Assembly (NCBI RefSeq): GCF_001544695.2 | Contig: NZ_FCOM02000005.1 | Location: 186,001-250,000, forward strand | DNA: 64,000 nucleotides | From: Caballeronia arvi | Lineage (GTDB): Bacteria > Pseudomonadota > Gammaproteobacteria > Burkholderiales > Burkholderiaceae | Reading direction: 5' to 3' | Shown: positions 36,399 to 48,214 of the stretch, piece after piece | Layout of the letters: every line of letters begins with the position of its first letter | Position numbering within the stretch: position 1 is the stretch's first letter | Position numbers and translations under genes: made by a program | Notes under the pieces: generated by a model | Database searches by the model: none | Seen by the model: only the letters and a program-made list of their open reading frames with translations | What the model was told of the DNA's origin: nothing

Positions 36399-37502
36399 AT
36401 GCAACTGGTCAAGACCGAACGAGATAATCTTCTAAGGCCGCTGCAAACCGTGAGCGGTATCGTAGAACGCCGCCATACGTTGCCGATCCTCGCAAATCTG
36501 CTCATTACCAAGAACGGCGCCGACGTGTCGTTCCTCTCGACCGACCTCGAACTCCAGATCACGACCCGCGCCGATTTCGGCGTCGGCAGCGACCAGGTCG
36601 CCACCACGGTCGCCGCGCGCAAGCTGCTGGACATTCTCCGCGCAATGCCTTCGGGCGAAGTCGTGCTCGACCTCTCCGACAAGCGCCTGACCGTGCGTTC
36701 CGGCAAGAGCCGTTTCGCGCTGCAGACGCTCGCCGCGGACGAATTTCCCACGGTCAACCAGGCTACTGACTTCGGCGCGAGCCTTTCGGTTCCGCAGAAA
36801 ACGTTCCGCCAGCTGCTCGGCATGGTGTATTTCGCCATGGCGCAGCAGGACATCCGCTACTACCTCAACGGCATGCTGCTCGTCGTGGACGGCGACCAGC
36901 TGATGGCGGTCGCGACCGACGGCCATCGTCTCGCGTTCTCGTCGATGAAAATCGAAGGCTCGTTCGCGCGTCAGGAAGTCATCATCCCGCGCAAGACGAT
37001 TCTGGAGCTTCAACGCCTGCTCGAAGATATCGACGACGAACTGAAGATCGATATCGCCGCGACGCAGGTGAAGTTCAGCTTCGGTCAGGTGGAACTGGTG
37101 TCGAAGCTCGTCGAAGGCAAGTTCCCCGACTTCCAGCGCGTGATTCCGAAGTCGCACAAGAACACGTTCGAGATCGGCCGCGAGGAACTGCAGCGCTCGC
37201 TGCAGCGCGCGGCCATTCTGACGTCCGACAAGTTCAAGGGCGTGCGCTGCCTCGTCGAGCCGGGCCAGCTCAAGATCATGTCCACGAACGCGGACCAGGA
37301 AGAGGCGCAGGAAGAACTCGAGATCGCGTATCAGGGCGATTCCGTCGATATCGGATTCAACGTCACGTATCTGCTCGATGTGCTCGCGAATCTGAAGGTC
37401 GACACGCTCAACGTGAGCCTCGGCGACGCCAATTCCAGCGCGCTCATCACGATTCCCGAGAACGAGGAATTCAAATACGTGGTGATGCCGATGCGCATTT
37501 AA
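36399..37502 (+). CDS. dnaN: DNA polymerase III sliding clamp (beta subunit)
   Basis: 367 aa with the three repeated clamp domains; starts MQLVKTERDNLLRPLQTVSG with GAAGGA before the ATG and ends in the conserved YVVMPMRI. The dimeric ring tethers DNA polymerases to DNA. It lies 264 bp after dnaA, far enough for its own promoter, and is followed by a strong terminator. Confidence 0.98.
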   Translation: MQLVKTERDNLLRPLQTVSGIVERRHTLPILANLLITKNGADVSFLSTDLELQITTRADFGVGSDQVATTVAARKLLDILRAMPSGEVVLDLSDKRLTVRSGKSRFALQTLAADEFPTVNQATDFGASLSVPQKTFRQLLGMVYFAMAQQDIRYYLNGMLLVVDGDQLMAVATDGHRLAFSSMKIEGSFARQEVIIPRKTILELQRLLEDIDDELKIDIAATQVKFSFGQVELVSKLVEGKFPDFQRVIPKSHKNTFEIGREELQRSLQRAAILTSDKFKGVRCLVEPGQLKIMSTNADQEEAQEELEIAYQGDSVDIGFNVTYLLDVLANLKVDTLNVSLGDANSSALITIPENEEFKYVVMPMRI

Positions 37503-37522
37503 AGCGCGCAAAACCGAAAACA

Positions 37523-37555
37523 CACCAAGGGGCGGCTCGCCCCTTTGGTGTTTTT
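37523..37555 (+). terminator. Rho-independent terminator after dnaN
   Basis: CACCAAGGGGCG pairs with CGCCCCTTTGGTG around a short loop and is followed by TTTTT, 20 bp after the dnaN stop. gyrB must therefore have its own promoter in the next 80 bp. Confidence 0.85.
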
Positions 37556-37583
37556 AAGGTGTTTTGAAAAGTTAGAGCAGTAA

Positions 37584-40121
<2,538 letters not shown>

Positions 40122-40143
40122 TGGGTAAGCAAAAGCAATGAAT

Positions 40144-40177
40144 CCGTAATCGCCGTGTTTCGACCCGGCGATTACGG
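40144..40177 (+). other. Perfect 12-bp hairpin between gyrB and McrA-like gene
   Basis: CCGTAATCGCCG (40144-40155) pairs with CGGCGATTACGG (40166-40177) over a 10-base loop, 23 bp after the gyrB stop. No T-run follows on the plus strand, so it is not a standard rho-independent terminator. It may stabilise the gyrB transcript end or reduce read-through. Confidence 0.5.
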
Positions 40178-40208
40178 GGCGCATCAAAAACAACAAGAAG
40201 CCGCAGCA

Positions 40209-41099
40209 ATGGACGCCGCGACATCCGCAGAGATTCTTCACCGTTTCGAGAAGCTCAACGTCTGGCGACGCGGCGACGTGCGCGCGCCTCATAAACCGTT
40301 GCTCGTGCTTCTCGCACTCGGGTTGTTCGTTCGGAATATCCGAATCGTTCCGTTCGCGGAATATGGCGAAACGCTGAGCGACTTGCTGCGCGAGTTTGGC
40401 CCGCAGCGTCAAACGTACTATCCCGAGCTTCCTTTCCTTCATCTTCGCAGCGATCGCGTCTGGCAAGTCGCCATTCACGATGAACTCGTACTCCACTTCG
40501 ATCTCACGAAGAAGCAACTACGCGAACTGAACGCGGCGGGACGATTCATCGACGACGTCCAGCGTCTCTTCGACGACGATCCCCGCGCTATTGCAACGGT
40601 CGCGCGCCTGCTCCTCGACCGCCATTTTCCCGAGAGCGTCCATCGCGACATACTCGACGCGGTCGGACTTTCGCTCGATATTTCCACGCCCGCCGCGCAA
40701 AAGCGCGATCCGTTGTTCCGCGGCGCGGTGCTGACCGCATATGAATATCGATGTGCGTTGTGCAATCTCGATGTGCGCATCGGCAATATGTCGGTGGGTC
40801 TCGAGGCCGCGCATATCAAATGGCATCAGGCGCACGGCCCCGATGTCGTTGCAAACGGCATCGCGCTCTGCTGCATGCATCACAAGCTCTTCGATCTCGG
40901 CGCGTTTACGCTGGGGGAAGCACGCCGGGTTCTGGTGTCGGACGCAGCGTATGGATCAGCCCGGCAGTTCGATGAAATCCTGCTGCGGCATCACGGTCAT
41001 CAGTTGAATGCGCCGGTTCACGCGGAAGATCATCCATCGGCCGATTTCATCGACTGGCATCGCGCGCAGGTGTTCAAGGGGCGCGCGAGGCCAGTCTAG
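40209..41099 (+). CDS. Phosphorothioate-sensing McrA-type HNH endonuclease (type IV)
   Basis: 296 aa. The N-terminal part has the RAPHKPLLVLLALG motif (residues 25-38) of the sulfur-binding domain found in ScoMcrA-type enzymes, which bind phosphorothioate-modified DNA. The C-terminal HNH nuclease has C182-x-x-C185, H202 in LEAAHIKWHQAHGPD, N216 in VANGIALCCMHH and H225 in HKLFDLGAF. Such enzymes cut modified foreign DNA. No dnd or other phosphorothioation genes are in the window. Start chosen at ATG 40209; the frame is open 18 codons upstream. It shares its stop bases with the convergent AraC gene. Confidence 0.85.
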   Translation: MDAATSAEILHRFEKLNVWRRGDVRAPHKPLLVLLALGLFVRNIRIVPFAEYGETLSDLLREFGPQRQTYYPELPFLHLRSDRVWQVAIHDELVLHFDLTKKQLRELNAAGRFIDDVQRLFDDDPRAIATVARLLLDRHFPESVHRDILDAVGLSLDISTPAAQKRDPLFRGAVLTAYEYRCALCNLDVRIGNMSVGLEAAHIKWHQAHGPDVVANGIALCCMHHKLFDLGAFTLGEARRVLVSDAAYGSARQFDEILLRHHGHQLNAPVHAEDHPSADFIDWHRAQVFKGRARPV

Positions 41100-41956
41100 G
41101 CATCAGCCTTCAACGGCAACCAAATCTCAGTCACCAGATCCGCCGGCGCCGTCTCCCTCGGATCGCTGACATAAACCTCGAACACCGGCGCCTCTCCCGT
41201 CTCGCGTCCCGACTTCGGCAGCCATTCGCCATACAGCCACTGATACGCGAAGCAAAGCTGCGCATACGGCCCGACGTGCGTGAGCACCGCAAACTCCCCG
41301 CCCGCGACCTCCGCGCGCGACACCGGCGCTTCGAACTTCACGTCACCGGGAGAAAACAACTCGCAGCACGCCATCGACCTCAAATCGTCTTCGGCGACGG
41401 CGGAAGGATCATCGAAATAAATCCCTAGCGAGCGCGCACGCGGATCGACCAACCCGCGCACGGCGAGCCAGTGAAACAGCATCTCGAACGCTCGCCCGAT
41501 ATTCATATACGAGCCGCGATGCTCCATCGCCGCTGCGGTGAAGCCACTCTGAGTGCGAATATCAACCTGATGCATGGTCGTATCTCCTGATCGAACTTCA
41601 TCGAAAGAATCGAATATCGCAGCGCCGCCTTCGCTACGAAACTGCCCGGGCGGCATCCGATAACTCGCCTGAAACGCCCGCGAAAAGGCCTGCACGCTGC
41701 CATATCCGGCCCGCTCGGCAATCGAATCGATCGGCGCCGCGCCCTGCACGAGCTCATTCGCCGCCCGATGCAGCCGCAATCTGCGCACGGTCGCCGCCGC
41801 CGTCTCGCCGTAAAACGCGTGATAAATCCGATGCCAGTGATACGGCGACAAACACGCTACTTCCGCGAGCCGATTGAGGTCGAGCGCGTCGTCGAGATGA
41901 TCGTGGATATACGCGACCACGCGCGCGAGCCGCGTTTCATAAGGCTTTTCGGTCAT
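41096..41956 (-). CDS. AraC-family regulator with GyrI-like ligand domain
   Basis: 286 aa. The N-terminal AraC DNA-binding domain has two HTH motifs (LDLNRLAEVACLSPYHWHRIYHAFYGE and IDSIAERAGYGSVQAFSRAFQASYRMPPGQFR). The C-terminal half (from about residue 128) is a GyrI/SbmC-like effector-binding domain (VDIRTQSGFTAAAMEHRGSY, FAVLTHVGPYAQL). Members bind small hydrophobic molecules and often control drug efflux. Its neighbour gyrB is probably coincidental. The stop overlaps that of the McrA-like gene (CTAG). Confidence 0.93.
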   Translation of the reverse strand: MTEKPYETRLARVVAYIHDHLDDALDLNRLAEVACLSPYHWHRIYHAFYGETAAATVRRLRLHRAANELVQGAAPIDSIAERAGYGSVQAFSRAFQASYRMPPGQFRSEGGAAIFDSFDEVRSGDTTMHQVDIRTQSGFTAAAMEHRGSYMNIGRAFEMLFHWLAVRGLVDPRARSLGIYFDDPSAVAEDDLRSMACCELFSPGDVKFEAPVSRAEVAGGEFAVLTHVGPYAQLCFAYQWLYGEWLPKSGRETGEAPVFEVYVSDPRETAPADLVTEIWLPLKADA

Positions 41957-42044
41957 CGCCGACTCCCAGGGATCGTTGCAAGCAAAGTAGCACGACCCGC
42001 TTTAGCTTTTCTTGCGGACTTTGCGAAGCACGGCGCACGCGCCC

Positions 42045-43082
42045 TCAAATGCCGGCTTCGCCCGCAACGAACCGCTCGCTGGCGAATTGCTCCGCCGGCA
42101 GATCCGATGCGACGGCAAGCTGCTCGGCCGCCCGGATCAACGCGGCTGGGCCGCAGACGTAAATATCCGGCGGAACGCTCGCGTTTGCCAAGGCACCACG
42201 CAACGCATCGACGGGCGTACCGCGAAAGCCGTCCCACGCGCTCGCCGGCCTCCAGACGCACAGCTCGACCGCCAGTTGCGGCAGCCGCGTCTTGAGTTCC
42301 GCCAGTTCTTCGTCGAGAAACAGTTCGCTCTCCTCGTTCACGCCGAAGAAAAGCCGCGCATCCTGCATCTCCTGAAAGTCGGCCATGCGCCGTAGCATCG
42401 AAAGCATCGGCGCGACGCCCGTACCACCGGCGACGAACCAGCGCGGGCGAAGGCTGCCCTCGCGGATGCCGAAGCCGCCCATCGGACCGCGCACGACGAT
42501 TTGCTCGCCCACGCGCGCGCGCTCACGCAGAAAAGTCGAGAAGCGGCCGTTCGGCTGCAACCTGATCAGAAATTCGAGCCGTCCTTCCCAGTTGCTCGTA
42601 TTCGCGAGCGAATAAGGGCGACGTTCTTCGCTGTCCGGTATCTCCAGTTCCATGAACTGTCCGGGTTCGAATTCGGCTGCACAGCCACCCTCTACAGTGG
42701 GCGGAATGTCGAGCGTGAGGCGCACGGTGTTGCGCGCGATCGTGTCGAGGCCCACGATCGTGGCGACCCGACGCGGGACCGGCTGACGCAGCACTTTCGT
42801 GTGGTCGTAGGGAAGGCTGACATGCAGATCGCTGCACGGCGTCGTTCTGCACATGAGCATCGCGCCCGCCTGATCGCGCGAGAGCGCCTCGGCGCTGTGA
42901 TCGCCCATGCGGAAATCCCCGTGCGTGACGGTGGCATGGCACGCACCGCAACTGCCTTTCCTGCACTGCGAGGGCAGCACGATATCGGCCGCCGCCGCGG
43001 CCGTGAGCAAGTCTTGATCGGACGCGCAGTCGAAACTCAATCGCTGCGCGTCACGTGTCGTCAAGTCGATACGAAAGGTCAT
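42045..43082 (-). CDS. hcr: Ferredoxin-reductase-type NADH oxidoreductase, probable Hcp reductase
   Basis: 345 aa. An N-terminal plant-type 2Fe-2S domain (CRKGSCGACHATV, then MLMCRTTPC) precedes FAD- and NAD-binding domains (RPYSLANTSNWEGRLEFLIR; FVAGGTGVAPMLSML; YVCGPAALIRAAE). It is built like phenol or methane monooxygenase reductases. Because it lies 50 bp behind hcp it most likely delivers electrons to Hcp, as Hcr does in E. coli, where the 2Fe-2S domain is C-terminal instead. Start at 43082 (MTFRIDLTTRDAQ). Confidence 0.82.
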   Translation of the reverse strand: MTFRIDLTTRDAQRLSFDCASDQDLLTAAAAADIVLPSQCRKGSCGACHATVTHGDFRMGDHSAEALSRDQAGAMLMCRTTPCSDLHVSLPYDHTKVLRQPVPRRVATIVGLDTIARNTVRLTLDIPPTVEGGCAAEFEPGQFMELEIPDSEERRPYSLANTSNWEGRLEFLIRLQPNGRFSTFLRERARVGEQIVVRGPMGGFGIREGSLRPRWFVAGGTGVAPMLSMLRRMADFQEMQDARLFFGVNEESELFLDEELAELKTRLPQLAVELCVWRPASAWDGFRGTPVDALRGALANASVPPDIYVCGPAALIRAAEQLAVASDLPAEQFASERFVAGEAGI

Positions 43083-43132
43083 AGCAACACGATGGTGATG
43101 GCCGGATGCGCTCCCGCATCCGGCAAATGGAC

Positions 43133-44800
43133 TCACGCGGCCTTACGCGAAAGTGCGGCGGCGAGGTCGGAACGCGCATCGCCGATCGGCTGAATCGCGA
43201 ATTTATCGACGAGAATTGCGAGGATGTTCGGCGTCAGGAACGCCGGCAACGTCGGCCCGAGCCGAATGTTCCTGATTCCGAGTGCCAGCAGCGTCAGCAG
43301 GACGGCGGCCGCCTTCTGCTCGAACCACGAAACGATGAGCGACAGCGGCAAGTCGTTGACACCGCATTCGAACGCGTCGGCGAGCGCCGTCGCGATGCGG
43401 ATCGCGGAATACGAGTCGTTGCACTGCCCGAGATCGAGCAGCCGCGGAATGCCGCCGATATCGCCGAATGCATGCTGGTTGAAGCGATATTTATTGCAGC
43501 CGAGTGTCATCACGACGGTGTCGTCCGGCGCCTGTTCTGCGAACTCGGTGTAGTAGTTGCGGCCCGGCGCGGCGCCGTCGCATCCGCCGATCAGGAAGAA
43601 ATGCCTGATTGCGCCGGCTTTCACGGCGTCGATCACCTTGTCGGCGACGCCAAGGACCGCATGACGTCCGAAGCCAACCGTGATGGTTTTTTCCTCCGCG
43701 GTCTCGATGAATCCCGGCAACGCTTTCGCAGCGTGTATCAGCACCGAGAAATCGTGGTTTTCCAGATGCCGCACGCCGGGCCAGCCCACAGGTCCGGTCG
43801 TGAAGATGCGCTGGCGATACTGCGGCCGCGGCTCGATGATGCAGTTGGAGGTCATCAGGACCGGACCAGGGAAATTCGCGAAGTCCGACTGCTGGTCCTG
43901 CCACGCGCCGCCATAGTTGCCTGCGAGATGCGCGTACGACTTGAGCTTCGGATAAGCATGAGCCGGAAGCATTTCGCCATGCGTATAGATCCGGATGCCC
44001 GTGCCTTGCGTCTGCTCCAGCAGCGCTTCGAGATCGCCGAGATCATGGCCCGAGACGAGAATCGCCTTGCCCGCCACCGGTGTAATGCGAACCGCACCCG
44101 GCTCCTGAGCTCCGAAGCGGCCGGTGTTGGCGTCGTCGAGCAACGCCATCACGTCGAGATTCAGGCTGCCGAGTTGCAGCGCTTGCGCGAGGAGCGAATC
44201 GGTATCGGCGGGATCGGCGGCGAGGAAGCAGAGCGCTGCCTCGACACCCGCATAGATCCCGTCGTTTTCCTTGCCGAGCACCTGCGCGTGATGCGCATAG
44301 GCGCAAACGCCTTTGAGCCCGTAAAGCACCAGCGCGCGAAGACCGACGACGTCCGCGCCTACCGTCTCGATGCCCGCATCGATGCCCACGGTCTGCGCCT
44401 GCGCGAGCAAACCCATGAGATCGTCGGCGGGCTGCCATGCTGCGGGACCGGCCGGGCGCTGAGCCGGTTTGCCTGCGGCCGCAGCGATGGCTTCATACGA
44501 TGACCGCACGCGGTCGCGGTGATGCCCCGCGTCGCGAAGCAGCGCAACGAAGCGGCCCGCGTTGAAGTTCACGTTGGTGAGCGTCGTGAACATCGCATAG
44601 AGCATGAACCGGTCGGCTTCGCGGTCCGCATGACCCATCGCGCGGGCGAGGCTGTTGTACTGCGCAAGTCCCTTCACCGCATGCACCAGCAGGTCCTGCA
44701 GATCGGCCGTCGTCGCATCCTTGCCGCAATTCCCTTTCGCGGATGCACAACCCTGCTGCGCGCCCGTGCGGTCGGTCTGCTCACATTGATAACAAAACAC
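43133..44800 (-). CDS. hcp: Hybrid cluster protein (hydroxylamine / NO reductase)
   Basis: 555 aa cytosolic iron-sulfur-oxygen cluster enzyme. The N-terminal cysteine motif [26 protein letters not shown] binds the cubane cluster. Ligands of the hybrid cluster lie in [41 protein letters not shown] and [13 protein letters not shown]. The enzyme reduces nitric oxide (and hydroxylamine in vitro). The start is GTG with GGGAG upstream. A NsrR-like operator lies 55-77 bp upstream, matching known control of hcp-hcr by that NO sensor. Confidence 0.96.
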   Translation of the reverse strand: MFCYQCEQTDRTGAQQGCASAKGNCGKDATTADLQDLLVHAVKGLAQYNSLARAMGHADREADRFMLYAMFTTLTNVNFNAGRFVALLRDAGHHRDRVRSSYEAIAAAAGKPAQRPAGPAAWQPADDLMGLLAQAQTVGIDAGIETVGADVVGLRALVLYGLKGVCAYAHHAQVLGKENDGIYAGVEAALCFLAADPADTDSLLAQALQLGSLNLDVMALLDDANTGRFGAQEPGAVRITPVAGKAILVSGHDLGDLEALLEQTQGTGIRIYTHGEMLPAHAYPKLKSYAHLAGNYGGAWQDQQSDFANFPGPVLMTSNCIIEPRPQYRQRIFTTGPVGWPGVRHLENHDFSVLIHAAKALPGFIETAEEKTITVGFGRHAVLGVADKVIDAVKAGAIRHFFLIGGCDGAAPGRNYYTEFAEQAPDDTVVMTLGCNKYRFNQHAFGDIGGIPRLLDLGQCNDSYSAIRIATALADAFECGVNDLPLSLIVSWFEQKAAAVLLTLLALGIRNIRLGPTLPAFLTPNILAILVDKFAIQPIGDARSDLAAALSRKAA

Positions 44801-44854
44801 GGTGACTCCCTTTTCGATTCAGTCGTTGATCGGACAACGGTTCACGTCGCACTG

Positions 44855-44877
44855 AAGAGGTATCGTATGTGCATCTT
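44855..44877 (-). promoter_or_regulatory. NsrR-like operator upstream of hcp
   Basis: Halves AAGAGGTATCG and ATGTGCATCTT around a central T form a 23-base imperfect palindrome. Read from the minus strand (AAGATGCACAT...), it matches most positions of the known 11-1-11 NsrR consensus (AAGATGCATTT and its mirror). It lies 55-77 bases upstream of the hcp start codon. Confidence 0.6.
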
Positions 44878-45053
44878 TAAAGCGGCGAGTCGCGTGATGA
44901 CGATTCAATGACCGACATCATCGAAAGCTACAAAAACCTGTGTCACAACGGCGCGGTGCGGAAACCATGCTCCGGACGCGTCGACTGCCAAGCGCGCGTA
45001 CACTCTCGCCTTTGAACCGATCAAACGCGTCACGCATGGAAGAGATCCAACAC

Positions 45054-45248
45054 ATGTTTACCTGTCGAAACCAGTCCTGCGGCGCGGAATGGGAACCTTC
45101 GGACGTCGTCATCAAGAACGAGGGCCAAGGCCTGCTGTTCCGCTGTCCGATGTGCGGCGCGCGCAATTACGTCGAGCGCCATCAAGCCGACGACGGCACG
45201 GCCACGTACGAGCAGATCGCCGACATTCCGCCGCGCGGAACACGCTGA
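45054..45248 (+). CDS. Small zinc-ribbon protein, function unknown
   Basis: 64 aa (MFTCRNQSCGAEWEPSDVV). Two cysteine pairs, C-x4-C at the start and C-x2-C in FRCPMCGARNY, form a zinc ribbon. The ATG at 45054 has GGAAGAG upstream; an ATG at 45036 (MEEIQH) is an alternative. The stop lies 4 bp before dbpA, so the two are probably co-transcribed, hinting at an RNA-related role. Confidence 0.72.
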   Translation: MFTCRNQSCGAEWEPSDVVIKNEGQGLLFRCPMCGARNYVERHQADDGTATYEQIADIPPRGTR

Positions 45249-45252
45249 AATC

Positions 45253-46635
45253 ATGACCACCGATACTTCATTCAGCAGCCTGCCGCTTTCAACCGCGATG
45301 CAGTCGAACCTGCAGCAACTCGGCTATCTGTCGATGACGCCGATCCAGGCCGCGAGCCTGCCGCCGGCGCTCGCGGGTCACGATCTCATCGCGCAGGCGA
45401 AAACCGGCAGCGGCAAAACGGCGGCGTTCACGCTGCCGCTGCTTTCGAAACTCGATGCAGGCCGATTCGCCGTGCAGGCACTCGTGCTCTGCCCGACGCG
45501 CGAGCTCGCCGATCAGGTCACGCAGGAAATCCGCCGCCTCGCGCGCGCCGAAGAGAACGTGAAAGTGCTGACGCTGTGCGGCGGAACGCCGATGCGTCCG
45601 CAGATCGCGAGTCTCGAGCACGGCGCGCATATCGTCGTCGGCACGCCGGGCCGCATCATGGATCACCTGCAGCGTGAAACCCTCTCGCTCGACGCCGTGC
45701 GCACGCTCGTTCTCGACGAAGCGGACCGCATGCTCGACATGGGTTTCTTCGATGACATTGCGTCCGTCGCGCGCCAGTGCCCGAAGGAGCGTCAGACGCT
45801 GTTGTTCTCGGCGACGTATCCGGAAGGCATCGCGAAACTGAGCCAGCAATTCTTGCGCAATCCGCGCGAGATCAAGCTCACCGAACAGCACAGCAACGCG
45901 AAGATCAAGCAGCGCTTCTATCAGGTCGAAGACCATGAGCGCCTGCATTCGGTCGGGCTGTTGCTGGATCACTATCGGCCGGTGAGCACGCTCGCGTTTT
46001 GCAACACGAAGCAGCAATGCCGCGATCTGCTCGACGTGCTGCGCGCGCAAGGCTTCGAAGCGCTGACCTTGCACGGTGAGCTGGAGCAACGCGAGCGCGA
46101 TCAGGTTTTGGTGCAGTTCGCCAATCGCAGTTGCTCGGTGCTCGTCGCGACCGATGTCGCCGCGCGCGGGCTCGACATCGCGCAACTGGAAGCGGTGATC
46201 AACGTCGATGTGACGCCCGATCCGGAAGTGCACGTGCATCGCATCGGCCGGACGGGGCGCGCGGGCGAGGAGGGCTGGGCGCTGTCGCTCGCGAGCATGG
46301 ACGAGATGGGGCGCGTCGGCGCGATCGAAGAGGCGCAGCGCAAGGAAGTGGAATGGCATCCGCTCGACGAGCTGACATCGGCGGAACCGGGTCACCTCAA
46401 GCCGCCGATGGCGACGCTGCAAATCCTGGGCGGCCGCAAGGACAAGATTCGTCCCGGCGACGTGCTCGGCGCGCTCACCGGCGAAGCGGGCTTCGATGGC
46501 AAGCAGATCGGCAAGATCAACGTGATGGACATGGTCACGTACGTGGCCGTCGAACGGACCAGCGCCGACGACGCCGTGCGCAAGCTGAGCGCCGGAAAGC
46601 TGAAGGGCCGCAAGGTGAAAGTGCGGCGGATGTGA
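45253..46635 (+). CDS. dbpA: DEAD-box ATP-dependent RNA helicase DbpA
   Basis: 460 aa. All helicase motifs are present: Q motif (MTPIQAASLPP), AKTGSGKTAAF, PTRELADQ, TPGRIMDH, DEAD, SAT and HRIGRTGRAGEEG. The C-terminal domain (MATLQILGGRKDKIRPGDVL to LKGRKVKVRRM) is the DbpA RNA-recognition module, which binds hairpin 92 of 23S rRNA. It functions in late assembly of the 50S subunit. Confidence 0.96.
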   Translation: MTTDTSFSSLPLSTAMQSNLQQLGYLSMTPIQAASLPPALAGHDLIAQAKTGSGKTAAFTLPLLSKLDAGRFAVQALVLCPTRELADQVTQEIRRLARAEENVKVLTLCGGTPMRPQIASLEHGAHIVVGTPGRIMDHLQRETLSLDAVRTLVLDEADRMLDMGFFDDIASVARQCPKERQTLLFSATYPEGIAKLSQQFLRNPREIKLTEQHSNAKIKQRFYQVEDHERLHSVGLLLDHYRPVSTLAFCNTKQQCRDLLDVLRAQGFEALTLHGELEQRERDQVLVQFANRSCSVLVATDVAARGLDIAQLEAVINVDVTPDPEVHVHRIGRTGRAGEEGWALSLASMDEMGRVGAIEEAQRKEVEWHPLDELTSAEPGHLKPPMATLQILGGRKDKIRPGDVLGALTGEAGFDGKQIGKINVMDMVTYVAVERTSADDAVRKLSAGKLKGRKVKVRRM

Positions 46636-46638
46636 GCG

Positions 46639-48072
46639 TCAGGCTTTTTGCGAAGGCTCCGCCGCGATGCCGTCCGATGCCGCCTTCGACGGCTTGCGCG
46701 AGACGAGCCGCAAGCCGCTCGCGACGCTGCCCGCGCCCGCGAACGCTGCACCGAGCGACAGCGCGAGCGCGGGACCGTGCTTGCCGGCGATGCTGAAACA
46801 CAGCGCGACGAGCGCCGCGCCCGTCGCCTGACCGATGAGGCGCGAAGTCGCGATCGTGCCGCTCGCGCCGCCGCTGCGTTCACGCGGCGCGCTCGACATG
46901 AACGCTTTCAGGTTCGGCGACTGAAAGAAGCCGAAGCCCGCGCCGCAGATCGCCATGCGGATGCAGATTTCCAGCGCGTGCGGCTCTGCCGGCAGCATGG
47001 CGAGCGACACCATTCCCACACACAGGATCGCGAGTCCGACGCCGCCCAGCAGACCGGGCGCGTGCCGATCGGACAGGCGTCCCGCGAGCGGCGCCATCAG
47101 CGCGACGAGCGCGGACCATGGCGTCATCAGAAATCCGGTTTCGACCTGACTGCGGCCCAGCACACTCTCGAAGAAAAACGGAAGCGACACGAACGCGAGA
47201 CCCTGCGCGGCGAACGAGCAGATGGCGGTCATCGTCGAGAGCGCGAACATCGGGCGGCGAAAGAGATCGACGGGGAGCATCGGCGCGGGATGGCCGCGTT
47301 CGCGTCGCAACAGCAGAATGCCGGCGACGAGCGCGATGCCGAACGACGCGAGCACGATCCGCGCGGGCGCGCGCTGGGCCGCTTCGCCGAGCGCGAAGAT
47401 CAGCGACGCAAACGTGACGACGTTCAGCAATGCCGCGACTCGATCGAAGCCGTGTTCGGCGCGTTTGGTCTGCGGCAGCGACGGCCACGCGATCATCAGT
47501 GCGAACACGCCGACTGGCAGATTGACCGCGAAGAGCCACGGCCACGTGCCGAGCGAGAGCACGATCGACGCGACCGTCGGCCCGACCGCGAACGCAATCC
47601 CGACGACGAGCGCGTTCAGCCCGACGCCGCGCCCGAGCCGATGCGGCGGAAAGATCGCGCTGATGAGCGCCGCGTTGACGCTCATGATTGCGGCAGCGCC
47701 GATGCCTTGCAACAGCCGCGCGGCGACGAGCGTCGGCAGCGACCACGAGAACGCGCACACGGCGGATGCCACGAGGAACACGATGAGCCCCGCGAGATAC
47801 ACGCGCCGATGGCCGAGAATGCCGCCGAGCGCGGCGAAGGGCAGCAGCGTCGCGACCATCGCGAGCTGATACGCGTTGATGATCCAGACGGAGGCGGCGG
47901 GCGTCGTGTGCAGATCGGCGGCTATCGCGGGCAGCGCGGTGTTGGCGATGGCGGTGTCGAGCGTCGCGAGTGCGACCGAGAGCAGGATCGCGGCCATGCC
48001 GCGGCGCTCGAGCGGGGTCATCGGCGCGTCGGGATTGCGGGCGGAGGTTGGGAGTCGTTCTTCGGTGGGCAC
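46639..48072 (-). CDS. MFS transporter, DHA2-type drug exporter
   Basis: About 477 aa with roughly 14 membrane segments. DHA2 features include LDTAIANTALPAIAADLHTTPA (motif D1) in the first segment, NAYQLAMVATLLPFAALGGILGHRRVYLAG (motif A) and the LLQGIGAAAIMSVNAALI region. It probably exports toxic compounds by proton antiport. The frame opens with GTG at 48072; ATG at 48021 (MTPLERRG) is an equally good start. It ends 3 bp from the dbpA stop on the other strand. Confidence 0.93.
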   Translation of the reverse strand: MPTEERLPTSARNPDAPMTPLERRGMAAILLSVALATLDTAIANTALPAIAADLHTTPAASVWIINAYQLAMVATLLPFAALGGILGHRRVYLAGLIVFLVASAVCAFSWSLPTLVAARLLQGIGAAAIMSVNAALISAIFPPHRLGRGVGLNALVVGIAFAVGPTVASIVLSLGTWPWLFAVNLPVGVFALMIAWPSLPQTKRAEHGFDRVAALLNVVTFASLIFALGEAAQRAPARIVLASFGIALVAGILLLRRERGHPAPMLPVDLFRRPMFALSTMTAICSFAAQGLAFVSLPFFFESVLGRSQVETGFLMTPWSALVALMAPLAGRLSDRHAPGLLGGVGLAILCVGMVSLAMLPAEPHALEICIRMAICGAGFGFFQSPNLKAFMSSAPRERSGGASGTIATSRLIGQATGAALVALCFSIAGKHGPALALSLGAAFAGAGSVASGLRLVSRKPSKAASDGIAAEPSQKA

Positions 48073-48214
48073 GGCGGCGGTTCGGATGTAAGCGGAAGAA
48101 GAATAATCCGAAACGATACGGGAAGATCGCGCGGTCCGCTGAGCGTGCGCGCGGGAGCTTTCAAAGCGATGTCAGCGGGTATGCTTTGCGGGCCGTATTT
48201 ATCGAAGGAGACCA

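Noticed and set aside
44826..44840. FNR box upstream of hcp
   Set aside because: Only one half (TTGAT) is good; the second half CAACG does not match ATCAA. The NsrR-like site is much stronger.
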